DNA of 64,000 bases from positions 742,501 to 806,500 of the forward strand of contig NZ_CP064795.1 in the NCBI RefSeq assembly GCF_015644725.1, written 5' to 3'. Below the pieces are notes generated by a model, which was given only the letters and a program-made list of their open reading frames with translations, was not told where the DNA came from and did not search any database. The DNA is from Salinimonas marina. Its GTDB lineage: Bacteria > Pseudomonadota > Gammaproteobacteria > Enterobacterales > Alteromonadaceae. Within the stretch, counting starts at the first letter, position 1; each line of letters opens with the position of its first letter. A program made the translations under genes and the position numbers. This document shows, piece by piece, positions 50,091 to 59,579 of the stretch.

Positions 50091-50867
50091 ATGCTGGTTG
50101 TTGTTTCACCCGCCAAGAATCTTGACTTTGAGTCGCCGGTACCGACCGAGTCGTATACGCAGCCTGAAATGCTGAATGAGGCGCAGAAGCTGGTTGAGCG
50201 GTGCCGCGAATTATCCCCGGCGCAGCTGGGTTCATTGATGAGCATCAGCGACAAACTGGCAATGTTAAATGCCGATCGCTTTACCGAATTTTCAACGCCA
50301 TTTACCCCCGACAATGCCCGTCAGGCGATATATGCGTTTAATGGCGATGTGTACAGTGGTCTGGATGCCTACAACCTGAGCCCCAAAGCGATAGATTACG
50401 CCCAGCAGCATTTTCGTATTTTATCGGGCCTGTACGGGGTATTGAAGCCGCTGGATCTGATGCAGGCTTACCGGCTCGAGATGGGTACAAAACTGGATAA
50501 TAGTGAAGGCAAAGACCTGTATCAGTTCTGGGGCAGCCGAATCACCGAACAGCTCAACAAATCGATGGCTGCGCAGGGCGATAATGTGCTGGTTAACCTG
50601 GCTTCAAATGAGTATTTCAAGTCGGTGAAGAAAAAGCAGTTGGATGGAGCAATTATCACCCCGCATTTCAAAGATAAGAAAAACGGTAACTATAAGGTGA
50701 TTAGTTTTTACGCTAAAAAAGCCCGGGGCATGATGGCACGCTTTATCCTTGAAAATCAGATTGAAGACGTGGCGGGTTTGCATGACTTTGATGCTGATGG
50801 CTATTACTACAGCGAGGAACAAAGTAGCGGTAATGATTTGGTATTTTTACGCGAAGAACAAAGCTAG
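50091..50867 (+). CDS. yaaA: Peroxide stress protein YaaA
   Basis: 258 residues from the ATG at 50091, preceded by GGAG. The N-terminus [16 protein letters not shown], then [20 protein letters not shown] and [11 protein letters not shown] are family hallmarks. In E. coli YaaA lowers free iron and limits Fenton damage under peroxide, and binds DNA. It is monocistronic, with a strong terminator behind it. Confidence 0.93.
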   Translation: MLVVVSPAKNLDFESPVPTESYTQPEMLNEAQKLVERCRELSPAQLGSLMSISDKLAMLNADRFTEFSTPFTPDNARQAIYAFNGDVYSGLDAYNLSPKAIDYAQQHFRILSGLYGVLKPLDLMQAYRLEMGTKLDNSEGKDLYQFWGSRITEQLNKSMAAQGDNVLVNLASNEYFKSVKKKQLDGAIITPHFKDKKNGNYKVISFYAKKARGMMARFILENQIEDVAGLHDFDADGYYYSEEQSSGNDLVFLREEQS

Positions 50868-50894
50868 CTTCTATCCCTGGATGCTGGATTTGCA

Positions 50895-50925
50895 TAAAAA
50901 AGCCTGGTCAGTGCCAGGCTTTTTT
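50895..50925. terminator. Bidirectional terminator between yaaA and the DUF4426 gene
   Basis: AAAAAAGCCTGG pairs with CCAGGCTTTTTT around a six-base loop. The A-run and T-run allow it to act on both the plus-strand yaaA and the minus-strand yggS operon. Confidence 0.9.
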
Positions 50926-50955
50926 AATCGTGCTTAATTCGCGGATTATTCGCTC

Positions 50956-51387
50956 TTAATCGGTGTAGAGCTTTTGCTGGAATTTCAGGGTTTGCCGGGC
51001 GTCGCCCTGCTGTAGTCTGATATTAAAACGAAAGGTCTCCAAATTATCAAATGACAGTATCGCCAGATAATAAATGGCATCACCGTCTTCCACCCGCCGA
51101 AATTTTAATTGTTGGGCACTGCCCAGCAGGTTGGTCGCCGTGCCGGTAACATCGACCCGCTGTGGTTGTTGAGACTGCTTATTGAGCACCGACACATTCA
51201 CCAGCGCCGAATACTTACTACGAACAATGTCATAGGCTTTGGCCACATCCGGCGTTAAAAAGGCAGTATTCACCACGATATAATGCACATCCCAGTCGCC
51301 CAGCGTCTTTTTTTGCTCAGCCTGGACCCCAAAGGTGGCTACGACCATCAGCAATATTCCGGTTATCCACTGCTTTATGCTTATCAT
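50956..51387 (-). CDS. DUF4426 exported protein
   Basis: 143 residues. Signal peptide about 1-23 (ending GVQA), then KKTLGDWDVHYIVVNTAFLTPDVAKAY, the DUF4426 core. It is a small periplasmic beta-rich protein of unknown function. It is the last gene of the yggS-proC-yggT cluster, a usual position in Vibrio and Alteromonas relatives. Confidence 0.87.
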   Translation of the reverse strand: MISIKQWITGILLMVVATFGVQAEQKKTLGDWDVHYIVVNTAFLTPDVAKAYDIVRSKYSALVNVSVLNKQSQQPQRVDVTGTATNLLGSAQQLKFRRVEDGDAIYYLAILSFDNLETFRFNIRLQQGDARQTLKFQQKLYTD

Positions 51388-51411
51388 GGTGATACGGTGC
51401 CTGTGAGGTTT

Positions 51412-51953
51412 TTAATACAAACGAAAGGTTTCTTGCAGCAGCAGCTGGATAAACTGTAACGCAATAATGGCCACCAGAACCGACAGATCAAGCCCGCCGA
51501 TGGGGGAATAACCTTGCGGATTGGCGCCAGAAAAGGTTCGGTTAACTGATGCAATACATACTCTATGGGGTTATTGCCCTGTGAAATCCAGCTAAGAATT
51601 GCACGCAGGATAAGCACCCAGAAGACCAGTGAGAAGGCTTCTTTTAACACATCCACGATGGCCACAAAAAACATCACCAGCGGGTTTAAAATGCCAGAGC
51701 CAAATACCAGTGACAGGGTCGCCAGTTTGGCAAATGAGACGATTATCGCCAATACAAAGGTGGCGGTATCAAACCGCCCCAGTGAAGGAATAACCCGTCG
51801 CATCGGCCCCACGATAGGGTGGGTGGCCTTGACCACAAACTGGCTTAAAGGATTGTAAAAATCAGCCCGGGCCAGCTGTAACCACAAACGTAAAATCACT
51901 ACCATCAAATACAGATTGAATAGTGTAGAGATAAGAAATACCGATGCGTTCAT
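51412..51953 (-). CDS. yggT: YggT family membrane protein (one-base frameshift)
   Basis: Two YGGT repeats with four to five membrane helices, each containing the LRLWLQLARADFYNPLSQFV-type pattern and the ATHPIVGPMRRVIP / TEPFLAPIRKVIPP motif. As read, the C-terminus is garbled and runs to 51384. Adding one base to the G5 run at 51502-51506 gives GGLDLSVLVAIIALQFIQLL and a stop at 51412, for 180 residues. The function is not firmly established; orthologs have been linked to osmotic tolerance and to cell division or morphology. Confidence 0.85.
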
Positions 51954-51972
51954 CTAAAAATATCCTGCTAAT

Positions 51973-52791
51973 TTAAAGTTCTTTGGCCATTTCTTCGGCA
52001 CGGGACACAGCCGCGCGCATCGCTTTGGCAACGGTTTCCTGCAAGCCCTCATCAATCAGCGTATTGACGGCGGCCGCAGTCGTCCCGCCTTTTGAGGTAA
52101 CCTGGGCGCGTAATTCACTTAACTGCAAATCCGGATTCTGACAAACCATTTCGGCGGCCCCCAGCATCGACTGCTGGACCATCGTCCGGGCGGCCTGTTC
52201 GTCAAAGCCCATATTCATGGCTTCTTCCTGCATGGCTTGTAAAAACAGGAAAAAATACGCCGGGCTGCTGCCTGCAGCGGCGATCACCCCGTTGATATCC
52301 TCTTCTTTTTCGGCCCAGACCGTGGCGCCGACACCATTCATCATGTCTTCTACAAACTGGCGGTTGTCCGAGCTGATACCCTGTTCGGCATATAAACCGG
52401 ACATTCCTTTGCCCAGCAGGCTGGGAGTATTAGGCATGACCCGAACCAGATCATAATCGCCGCCCAGCATTTCTTTTAAGCGGCTGACGGTCAGACCTGC
52501 TGCAATCGAGATAAACAGTTTATTCTCAAAACCGTCTTTGGTGAGGGCATCACACATTTTGCCCATTACCTGGGGTTTGACAGACAACACAACCGCATCA
52601 GCAAAAGCACATGCTTCATCATTAGACTGGGAGGTTTTTATGCCAAACTCCTGTGCCATCTTTTCAAGCGGACCGGAGCTGGGATTACTGGCCATGATCA
52701 GGTTTTTGTCGTAGCCTGACTGAATCAGTCCGCTGATAATACTCCGGCTCATGTTACCAGCGCCGATGAATGCGAGTTTTTTCTGTTGCAT
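51973..52791 (-). CDS. proC: Pyrroline-5-carboxylate reductase
   Basis: 272 residues. Rossmann motif FIGAGNMSRSIISGL near the N-terminus, SVKPQVMGK and RVMPNTPSLLGKGM, and the C-terminal signature ELRAQVTSKGGTTAAAVNTL. It performs the last step of proline synthesis with NAD(P)H. It lies between yggS and yggT, the conserved order. Confidence 0.95.
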   Translation of the reverse strand: MQQKKLAFIGAGNMSRSIISGLIQSGYDKNLIMASNPSSGPLEKMAQEFGIKTSQSNDEACAFADAVVLSVKPQVMGKMCDALTKDGFENKLFISIAAGLTVSRLKEMLGGDYDLVRVMPNTPSLLGKGMSGLYAEQGISSDNRQFVEDMMNGVGATVWAEKEEDINGVIAAAGSSPAYFFLFLQAMQEEAMNMGFDEQAARTMVQQSMLGAAEMVCQNPDLQLSELRAQVTSKGGTTAAAVNTLIDEGLQETVAKAMRAAVSRAEEMAKEL

Positions 52792-52831
52792 GTGTGTCCT
52801 TTTGGTTTGATGTAAAAATTAGTAATAAAGG

Positions 52832-53521
52832 TTACGAATTTCGGGCACCAAAAATAGCCGTACCAACACGGACCATATGGGAACCATGGGCAATCGCTAC
52901 TTCTAAATCACCACTCATACCTACGGATAGGGTATCAAAATTGCTCAGCTTTGTATGGTATTGGCCGAATAATTCTGCCAGCCGGGCGAGGGTTTGTTGC
53001 TGCTCTTCAGATGAAGCGCTGGCTTTAGGGATGGCCATCAGTCCACGTAACCGCAAGCGTTTAAAGCGGCTAACCTGGTCAATCAGCGCCGGCAGTTCCT
53101 CCGCCGATACCCCAGACTTTGAAGCTTCATCATCCAGATTCAGCTGAATGCAGACATTCAGTGGCGCCAGGTTATCAGGGCGTTGTTCGTGCAGCCGGCG
53201 GGCAATTTTCAACCGGTCCACAGACTGTACCCAATCAAAATGTGCTGCCACCACACGGGTTTTGTTGGATTGAATCGGGCCTATCATATGCCACTCAATA
53301 TCATCACAATCCTGTAACGCCTGAATTTTTTCAACCCCTTCCTGAATGTAGTTTTCGCCAAACAAACGTTGTCCGGCTTCATACGCTAGCCTGATATCAG
53401 ATACCGGTTTTGTCTTTGATACCGCTAGTAATCGGACGGATTTTAAAGGACGATTAGCCTGCGCAGTCGCCTGTTCTATCCGTGCATAGGTGGTTTTCAG
53501 TCGTTCTGCTATTGTTTGCAT
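52832..53521 (-). CDS. yggS: PLP homeostasis protein YggS (PLPBP)
   Basis: 229-residue fold-III PLP-binding protein with Lys36 in LLAVSKTKPV, FGENYIQEGVEKI, WHMIGPIQSNKTR and the C-terminal LSVGMSGDLEVAIAHGSHMVRVGTAIFG (seen as SVGMSGDLEVAI). It has no known catalytic activity and buffers PLP. It is divergent from pilT by 29 bases, so their promoters overlap or share elements. Confidence 0.95.
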   Translation of the reverse strand: MQTIAERLKTTYARIEQATAQANRPLKSVRLLAVSKTKPVSDIRLAYEAGQRLFGENYIQEGVEKIQALQDCDDIEWHMIGPIQSNKTRVVAAHFDWVQSVDRLKIARRLHEQRPDNLAPLNVCIQLNLDDEASKSGVSAEELPALIDQVSRFKRLRLRGLMAIPKASASSEEQQQTLARLAELFGQYHTKLSNFDTLSVGMSGDLEVAIAHGSHMVRVGTAIFGARNS

Positions 53522-53550
53522 AGTGCACCTAACGATATGGAGATGTTTTC

Positions 53551-54588
53551 GTGGATATTACCGAACTTTTGGCTTTCAGTGTTAAGAATAACGCATCGGA
53601 TCTACACCTTTCAGCCGGCTTACCGCCCCTCATTCGCGTCGATGGCGAAATGCGGCGCCTGAATATACCAGAGTTGGACCACAAACAGGTTCATGCGCTT
53701 ATTTATGAAATCATGAACGACAACCAGCGCAAAGAATATGAAGAAAAGCTGGAAGTGGATTTTTCTTTTGAAGTTAAAGATCTATCGCGCTTTAGGGTCA
53801 ATGCATTTATGCAAAACCGTGGCGCGGCCGCGGTGTTGCGGACCATTCCTTCCTCAATTCTGACTCTGGATGATTTGGGCGCGCCTGAAATTTTCAAAGA
53901 GATTATTAAACAGCCTACCGGCTTGGTGTTGGTCACCGGTGCTACCGGTTCGGGCAAGAGTACTACGCTGGCAGCGATGGTGGATCACATCAACTCTAAT
54001 AAACGCGAGCATATTCTGACCATTGAAGATCCCATTGAATTTGTGCATGACAACAAAACCAGCCTGGTTAACCAGCGTGAGGTTCACCGGGACACCCACA
54101 GTTTTACCAGCGCTTTGCGCTCAGCGTTGCGTGAAGACCCCGATGTCATTCTGGTAGGCGAATTACGCGACCTGGAGACTATCCGGCTGGCCATGTCTGC
54201 GGCCGAAACCGGCCACCTGGTGTTCGGCACCCTGCACACAAACTCGGCTCCCAAAACCATTGACCGGATTATTGATGTATTTCCGGCCGCCGAAAAGTCG
54301 ATGATTCGCTCCATGTTGTCTGAGTCTCTGCGAGCGGTTATTTCCCAAACCTTGTTGAAAAAAATTGGCGGGGGCCGGGTGGCCGCGCACGAAATCATGC
54401 TGGGGGTGCCGGCGATTCGTAATCTGATTCGCGAAGATAAAGTGCCACAAATGTATTCTGTTATTCAGACCGGCCAGTCCATTGGTATGCAAACCATGGA
54501 TCAATGCCTGCAACGCCTGGTTGCCAAAGGTATTGTGTCGCAGCAAGACGCTGCGGCTAAATCCGTTGATAAGCAAAACACTTTTTAA
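53551..54588 (+). CDS. pilT: Type IV pilus retraction ATPase PilT
   Basis: 345 residues. N-terminal PAS-like domain beginning MDITELLAFSVKNNASDLHLSA (first part shown: NNASDLHLSAG), Walker A GATGSGKS at 130-137, Asp box DPIEFVH, Walker B VILVGELRD and the His box TGHLVFGTLHTNSA. It powers pilus retraction and twitching. It is the first gene of pilT-pilU. An exact GGACACCCAC occurs in the coding sequence at 54090-54099 (codons for RDTHS). Confidence 0.95.
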   Translation: MDITELLAFSVKNNASDLHLSAGLPPLIRVDGEMRRLNIPELDHKQVHALIYEIMNDNQRKEYEEKLEVDFSFEVKDLSRFRVNAFMQNRGAAAVLRTIPSSILTLDDLGAPEIFKEIIKQPTGLVLVTGATGSGKSTTLAAMVDHINSNKREHILTIEDPIEFVHDNKTSLVNQREVHRDTHSFTSALRSALREDPDVILVGELRDLETIRLAMSAAETGHLVFGTLHTNSAPKTIDRIIDVFPAAEKSMIRSMLSESLRAVISQTLLKKIGGGRVAAHEIMLGVPAIRNLIREDKVPQMYSVIQTGQSIGMQTMDQCLQRLVAKGIVSQQDAAAKSVDKQNTF

Positions 54589-54599
54589 GGAATCCGCTC

Positions 54600-55706
54600 G
54601 TGTTAATCGATTTTTTGCGTCAGGCTACAGAACTAGGCGCCTCTGATATTTTTGTTACGGCGGGTTTTCCGGTCAGTGCCAAAATCAATGGTGAGCTGAT
54701 TCCTCTTGGCGGTGACAAGTTGTCATCTTTTCAGGCCAAAGAGCTGGTGCACAGCATCATGGAATCGCGCTATGTGGAAGAGCTTAATACCCTGAAAGAA
54801 GCAAATTTTGCTGTTGGCATCAGTGGCCTGGGGCGTTTTCGTTGCTCGGCATTCTGGCAGCGGGATTCAGTGGGAATGGTGATTCGCCGGATTGTCACCG
54901 AAATCCCCAAAGTGGATGAGCTGGGTCTGCCCGCGGTTTTAAAAGATGTGATCATGAGCAAACGCGGTCTTGTGTTAATGGTGGGGGCGACCGGGACCGG
55001 TAAATCCACCTCGCTGGCGGCGCTTATCGACCATCGTAATCATAATTCTTCCGGCCATATCTTAACCATTGAAGACCCGGTAGAGTTTATCCACCGCCAT
55101 GGCAAATGTGTGGTCACCCAGCGTGAGGTGGGCATCGACACCCATTCTTTTGAAGATGCCCTGAAGAGTTCTTTACGGCAGGCTCCTGATGTCATTTTAC
55201 TGGGTGAAATCCGCTCAATGGAAACCATGGAATATGCCATGTCGTTTGCCGATACCGGGCATTTATGTGTGGCGACCCTGCATGCCAATAACGCCAACCA
55301 GGCAATTGAACGCATCATGCATCTGGCGCCAAAAGAACTGCATAAAAAGCTGCTGTTTGATCTGAGCCTGAATTTACGTGCCATCGTGGCTCAGCAACTG
55401 GTCCCCACGCAGACCGGCGGACGCACCGCGGCGATTGAGGTCTTGCTCAACACCCCCTTTGTGAGCGAGCTTATTCAGGCGAACCGGGTCGGGGAGCTGA
55501 AAGAGGCAATGAAAAAGAGTCGCGAGGCGGGAATGCAGACCTTTGATATGGCCCTGTATGAACTGTATCAGCGTGGGGATATTGACCTGGAGCAGGCATT
55601 GCATCATGCTGACTCTCCAAATGATCTGCGATTAATGGTCAAACTGGATGCCAGCAATGGCTCAAACTTAGGCTCGCTGACAAATGTCTCAATCGATATG
55701 GATTAA
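54600..55706 (+). CDS. pilU: PilT-like accessory retraction ATPase PilU
   Basis: 368 residues starting at GTG (54600), preceded by AAGGAA. Walker A GATGTGKS at 129-136, DPVEFIHRH, Walker B VILLGEIRSMETMEYA and the His box TGHLCVATLHANNANQA. It assists PilT in retraction. The C-terminus is longer than PilT, as usual. It lies 11 bases after pilT and 2 bases before the zinc-ribbon gene, forming a three-gene operon. Confidence 0.93.
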   Translation: MLIDFLRQATELGASDIFVTAGFPVSAKINGELIPLGGDKLSSFQAKELVHSIMESRYVEELNTLKEANFAVGISGLGRFRCSAFWQRDSVGMVIRRIVTEIPKVDELGLPAVLKDVIMSKRGLVLMVGATGTGKSTSLAALIDHRNHNSSGHILTIEDPVEFIHRHGKCVVTQREVGIDTHSFEDALKSSLRQAPDVILLGEIRSMETMEYAMSFADTGHLCVATLHANNANQAIERIMHLAPKELHKKLLFDLSLNLRAIVAQQLVPTQTGGRTAAIEVLLNTPFVSELIQANRVGELKEAMKKSREAGMQTFDMALYELYQRGDIDLEQALHHADSPNDLRLMVKLDASNGSNLGSLTNVSIDMD

Positions 55707-55708
55707 CC

Positions 55709-56065
55709 ATGCAAAAACTGTTTGGCAGTGATGATCGGTTTTTAATTCAGCGCCTGCGTAGCGAGCTGGAAACCGCAGGCATTCCATATCTGATGAAAAA
55801 CGAATATGTGGCCGGTGCGGTAGGTGAATTACCCTGGCAGGATATTCAGCAGCAGGTATGGTTGCTCGACGAAAGCTGGGCTCATCAGGCCGTAAAAATT
55901 GTGGAAAGTCTTAGTGAGATCGGGCGTTGCTTTTGTGAAAATTCTGACTGGCAATGTGCACAGTGTAATGAACTCAATGAAGGCGCCTTTGCGATCTGCT
56001 GGCAGTGTCAGGCGCCCAAGCCAGAGCCATGTTGTCATCGGCAGGTGCCACTACCGGCCACCTGA
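55709..56065 (+). CDS. DUF2007-like protein with zinc ribbon
   Basis: 118 residues. The N-terminal half (LIQRLRSELETAGIPYLMKNEY, DIQQQVWLLDESWAHQAVKIV) resembles the DUF2007 signal-transducing fold. The C-terminal half carries C-x2-C...C-x2-C (WQCAQCNELNEGAFAICWQC), a RanBP2-like zinc ribbon. It begins two bases after pilU and is presumably co-transcribed. Function unknown. Confidence 0.75.
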   Translation: MQKLFGSDDRFLIQRLRSELETAGIPYLMKNEYVAGAVGELPWQDIQQQVWLLDESWAHQAVKIVESLSEIGRCFCENSDWQCAQCNELNEGAFAICWQCQAPKPEPCCHRQVPLPAT

Positions 56066-56070
56066 GCCGG

Positions 56071-56499
56071 CTAATACTGGTTTTCCGCCCAGCTGGTGAA
56101 AATTACACAGGCAGAAACACTGTCGATTTTTTCCTTGGTAAGCTTTTTATAGCCGCCCAGTTCAAACAGCATAGATTTAGCATCCACCGTAGATAACCGT
56201 TCATCCCAGGTGTCTATGGCGACCTGAAACCGGCCATTCAGACGGTTGGCAAACTTTCGGGCGCGCCGGGTTACTTCCTGTTCAGTGCCATCCATATTCA
56301 ACGGTAAGCCCACCACGGCTAAATCCGGCGTCCAGTCTTTAAACAATTGGCCAACTTTTTCCCAGTCCGGGATGCCATCGGTAGCTTTTAATGCAGCCAG
56401 CGGCGAAGCGGTACCGGTAATTTCCTGTCCTACCGCGACCCCTATACTTTTCGTCCCAAAATCAAATGCCAGCACGGTACGCTGGCCAGCCTCACGCAT
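56071..56499 (-). CDS. ruvX: Holliday-junction resolvase-like protein RuvX (YqgF)
   Basis: 142 residues from the ATG at 56499 (a TTG two codons earlier is also open). RNase-H-like fold with the first acidic residue in [15 protein letters not shown], then [22 protein letters not shown] and [10 protein letters not shown]. It is implicated in pre-16S rRNA 5'-end processing in E. coli. It overlaps the yqgE stop and is the last gene of rsmE-gshB-yqgE-ruvX. Confidence 0.93.
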   Translation of the reverse strand: MREAGQRTVLAFDFGTKSIGVAVGQEITGTASPLAALKATDGIPDWEKVGQLFKDWTPDLAVVGLPLNMDGTEQEVTRRARKFANRLNGRFQVAIDTWDERLSTVDAKSMLFELGGYKKLTKEKIDSVSACVIFTSWAENQY

Positions 56500-57058
56500 G
56501 GCCAATGTCCGGGGTCAGCTGCCACACATCGATACCGAGTTTGTTCACCGCCGCCTGCCATTTTTCGTGCACGGGGGTATTAAACAGGATCTGCGGATCT
56601 GCCTCGATGGTCAGCCAGGCGTTTTCCTGCAATTCTTTTTCCAGCTGACCGGCTGTCCAGCCGGCGTAGCCTAATGCAATCAAAGCGCTATCGGGTCCGG
56701 CATTGGTGCCGATGGCGGTGAGAATATCCTTGGAGGTGGTCACCACAATATTATCGGCCAGGGTCAGACTTGAGCCCCATTGGCCCTGATCAGAATGCAA
56801 TACAAAACCGCGCTCCTGATTCACCGGCCCGCCGGTGAGCACAATCTGCTCCTGTTTATCCTCAGCGACGATCAGATCTTTGTCGGTCTGTTCCAGCAAT
56901 TCGCGCAAATTCATCGCCGATGGCTGGTTGATCACAATGCCCATAGCGCCTTCTTCATTGTGCTCACAAATGTACGTCAGCGAGCGCTCGAAAAAGGGGT
57001 CATCGAGTGATGGCATCGCAATAAGCAAATGATTTTGTAAGCTTTTTACCTCAGTCAT
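56492..57058 (-). CDS. yqgE: UPF0301 family protein YqgE
   Basis: 188 residues with the family pattern [34 protein letters not shown] and [17 protein letters not shown]. Function unknown. The start overlaps the gshB stop (ATGA) and the stop overlaps ruvX, so translation of the three is coupled. Confidence 0.93.
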   Translation of the reverse strand: MTEVKSLQNHLLIAMPSLDDPFFERSLTYICEHNEEGAMGIVINQPSAMNLRELLEQTDKDLIVAEDKQEQIVLTGGPVNQERGFVLHSDQGQWGSSLTLADNIVVTTSKDILTAIGTNAGPDSALIALGYAGWTAGQLEKELQENAWLTIEADPQILFNTPVHEKWQAAVNKLGIDVWQLTPDIGHA

Positions 57059-58019
57059 GCGTTACTCCCGGTAGACTTCAGGCGGCGTTCTATGGCATCG
57101 AACAGCATCGCCATGATATTAATATCAAAACTGGCTTCTATTTCTCTTACGCAGGTGGGGCTGGTAACGTTTATTTCGGTAATTTTATCGCCAATGACAT
57201 CCAGACCCACAAACAACAGTCCATGGTCTTTTAAGACCGGGGCGATGGTGCTGGCAATCTGGTGATCAGCTTCGCTAAGCGCTTGCGGACGGCCGGTGCC
57301 GCCGGCGGCAAGATTACCACGGGTTTCCCCTTTGCCGGGTAACCGCGCCAGAGCATAGGGCACCACCTCACCATCCACAATCAGAATGCGCTTATCGCCA
57401 TCTTTTATTTGCGGCATATAGCGTTGGGCCATCATGAAATATTTGCCATGTTTGGTGAGGGTCTCAATCACCACGCCCAGGTTGTTACCGTCTTCTTTGA
57501 CTCTGAAGATAGATGCACCGCCCATCCCATCCAGCGGTTTACAAATAATGTCTTTGTGGGTGGCATGGAACTCTTTGACCTTAGCCGCGTTGCTGGTCAC
57601 CAGGGTGTCTGGGATCAGCTCGCTGAACCAGGCGGTGAAAAGCTTTTCGTTGTAATCGCGCAGGGCCTGTGGGTTGTTCACTACCAGCGCGCCATCGCGT
57701 TCGGCCAGCGACAACACCTGAGTGGAGTATAAGAACTCGCTATCAAAGGGGGGTCTTTGCGCATCAGCAGCACATCAATCTGACCCAGCGGCACGGTGTA
57801 GGTATCGCCTAACTGATAAAAGTCAGTGTCAGTGTCCTGCACCTTAATGTTGCGCGCCAGACCCATAGGTTTGCCGTTGTCCAAATACAGATCGGCGGGC
57901 TCAAAATACACCACAGTGGCGCCCCGGCGCTGGGCTTCAAGCATCATGGCAAAGCTGGTGTCTTTGTGCGGCTTAATGTTGGCGATGGGATCCATCACCA
58001 CGCCTACGGTATAGGTCAT
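57055..58019 (-). CDS. gshB: Glutathione synthetase (one-base frameshift)
   Basis: N-terminal part VGVVMDPIANIKPHKDTSFAM and LLMRKDPP; C-terminal ATP-grasp part CKPLDGMGGASIFRVK, RFDxx-type MAQRYMPQIKDGDKRILIVDG and EINVTSPTCVREIE. The frame breaks in the run of six G at 57748-57753: with seven, the protein reads MRKDPPFDSEFLYSTQVLSL and is 321 residues, close to the E. coli length. It ligates gamma-glutamylcysteine and glycine. The conserved rsmE-gshB-yqgE-ruvX order supports a functional gene and a sequencing error. Confidence 0.9.
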
Positions 58020-58143
58020 GGTAGTCTACTTTTGTTATCAGGGGTGAATACAAACGAATATGGCGTCCGGCCGCCGATTTTCAAGACCGGGCCGGGGAAT
58101 TTATCAGGCTGGATACCGGTTTATGCATTCGGAAAAAGGCAGC

Positions 58144-58870
58144 TCAAAGGTCGCCGTGAATGCCTTGTAACAGACTTAAGCTGGCAATTGCGGCGGTTTC
58201 TGTACGCAATATACGTGGGCCCATACTAACGGCGGCATAGCCAGCTTCGGTGGCATGGTGAATCTCACTGTCAGATAAGCCGCCTTCTGGCCTATCAGCA
58301 ACCGGTAGCCATCCGTACTATAAGCGGTACGGCTGAGCGGGCGGTGGCGCCAGGAGCCAGTACCAAGCGCTGCTGACGGGTGGAGTGAGCCAGTAACTGG
58401 TTCAGTGTTTGGGCCGGATTCAGGGTGGGCAAGGTATTGCGGCCGCTTTGTTCGCACGCCCCAATAATGATTTTTTGCCACTGCTGAAACTTTTTCTCCC
58501 AGCGCTTCTCATCCAGTTTTACGGTACAGCGCTCGGTGATAACCGGCGTAATCTCGGTGACGCCCAGCTCCACACTTTTTTGCAGCACGGTTTCCATCCG
58601 GTCGCCTTTAGAGACGCCTTGGGCCAGATGCAATCGTAGCCCGGATTCCACCTTCAGCGCCAGACACGCATCCATTTCAACCATCACTTCACGGCGGGCG
58701 ACACTGATAATCTGACCGCTGTATTCGTTGCCATCACCATTAAACAGCACAATAGGCTGATTGGCTTTTAACCGTAACACGGTACTGGCATGATGAGCCG
58801 CTTCAGGGGCTAGCGAAAACTCGGTATCAGTGGCAATGGGGCCGGGGTGGTAAAAGCGTGGAATGCGCAT
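58144..58870 (-). CDS. rsmE: 16S rRNA (uracil1498-N3)-methyltransferase RsmE (two frameshifts)
   Basis: The N-terminal part (MRIPRFYHPGPIATDTEF, GVSKGDRMETVLQKSVELGV, SERCTVK-like ITERCTVKLDEKRW) is in one frame. Adding one base at 58313-58314 and one at 58289-58290 restores VRDGYRLLIGPEGGLSDSEI and the SAM-binding knot MGPRILRTETAAIASL, ending at 58144 with 242 residues (E. coli 243). It methylates U1498. Two independent one-base losses only 24 bases apart fit a locally poor consensus. Confidence 0.87.
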
Positions 58871-58984
58871 ACAACAAGGTTCTTAGTTTAGTATGAGCGA
58901 TATAATAACGAGTTTGACCTGACCGACGCAATGTCTGTCAGATCAATAACCAATTAAACTACCTATAGACTGATAACAGCCGGG

Positions 58985-59155
58985 TCAGGAATTTATTGAA
59001 ACCACTTTGGTTGAGGGTTTCTTCGACATATCAGTCATCGACGGCGGGGAGGGCGCGTGACGTCGCGCATAGATGGTGTTTTTGCCTTTGTCTGAAGATA
59101 ATGCATAGGCAAACAACACTACTACAATGACAAAAAGCACTGTAAGAAATAACAT
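58985..59155 (-). CDS. Small single-pass membrane protein, 56 residues
   Basis: ATG at 59155 is preceded by AAGGAT about eight bases upstream. The N-terminal 20 residues (MLFLTVLFVIVVVLFAYALS) form one membrane helix; the rest is basic and Pro/Ser-rich (KGKNTIYARRHAPSPPSMTD) and probably cytoplasmic or periplasmic. I recognise no family. It is in its own unit between rsmE and mscS, parallel to rsmE. Confidence 0.5.
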   Translation of the reverse strand: MLFLTVLFVIVVVLFAYALSSDKGKNTIYARRHAPSPPSMTDMSKKPSTKVVSINS

Positions 59156-59579
59156 TGTCTGATCCTTTGTTTCGTCAGGTTAATGCTAACCACTTAGGGA
59201 TACTGGATAATCAAAATACTAAGGGTTACTGGGAACTCTCCGGGGCGTGAGACAGCTCATTCCGTTAGCATACGGAGCGGAGAAGCCCCCATCATAGTAA
59301 CTTTGAGCTGGTCATGCCAGCACAAATAAGCATGCGTCCTGGTTTTTTTTCAAATAACATTGAAAACAGCAACTTGTATATTGAGGCCAAATGAAGGCGT
59401 AAAACATCTGACGCATCTGACTGATGAGTACGTGAAACAAATCGATTCTGGTCAAATAAAGGTATAACCAACAAAACAATTTATTCATGATGGTGGTAAT
59501 GAGAGACGTTGCAACGACTTCACAGGCCTTGTTAGCGTAAGTTATCAGTTAGTTATCAATCCATACTGTGGGAGAAAAA
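59156..59579. other. Region upstream of the MscS-like gene
   Basis: No gene supported. It should contain the plus-strand promoter of the channel gene and the minus-strand promoter of the 56-residue protein. A 60-codon minus frame (59292-59474) lacks a ribosome site. Confidence 0.4.
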
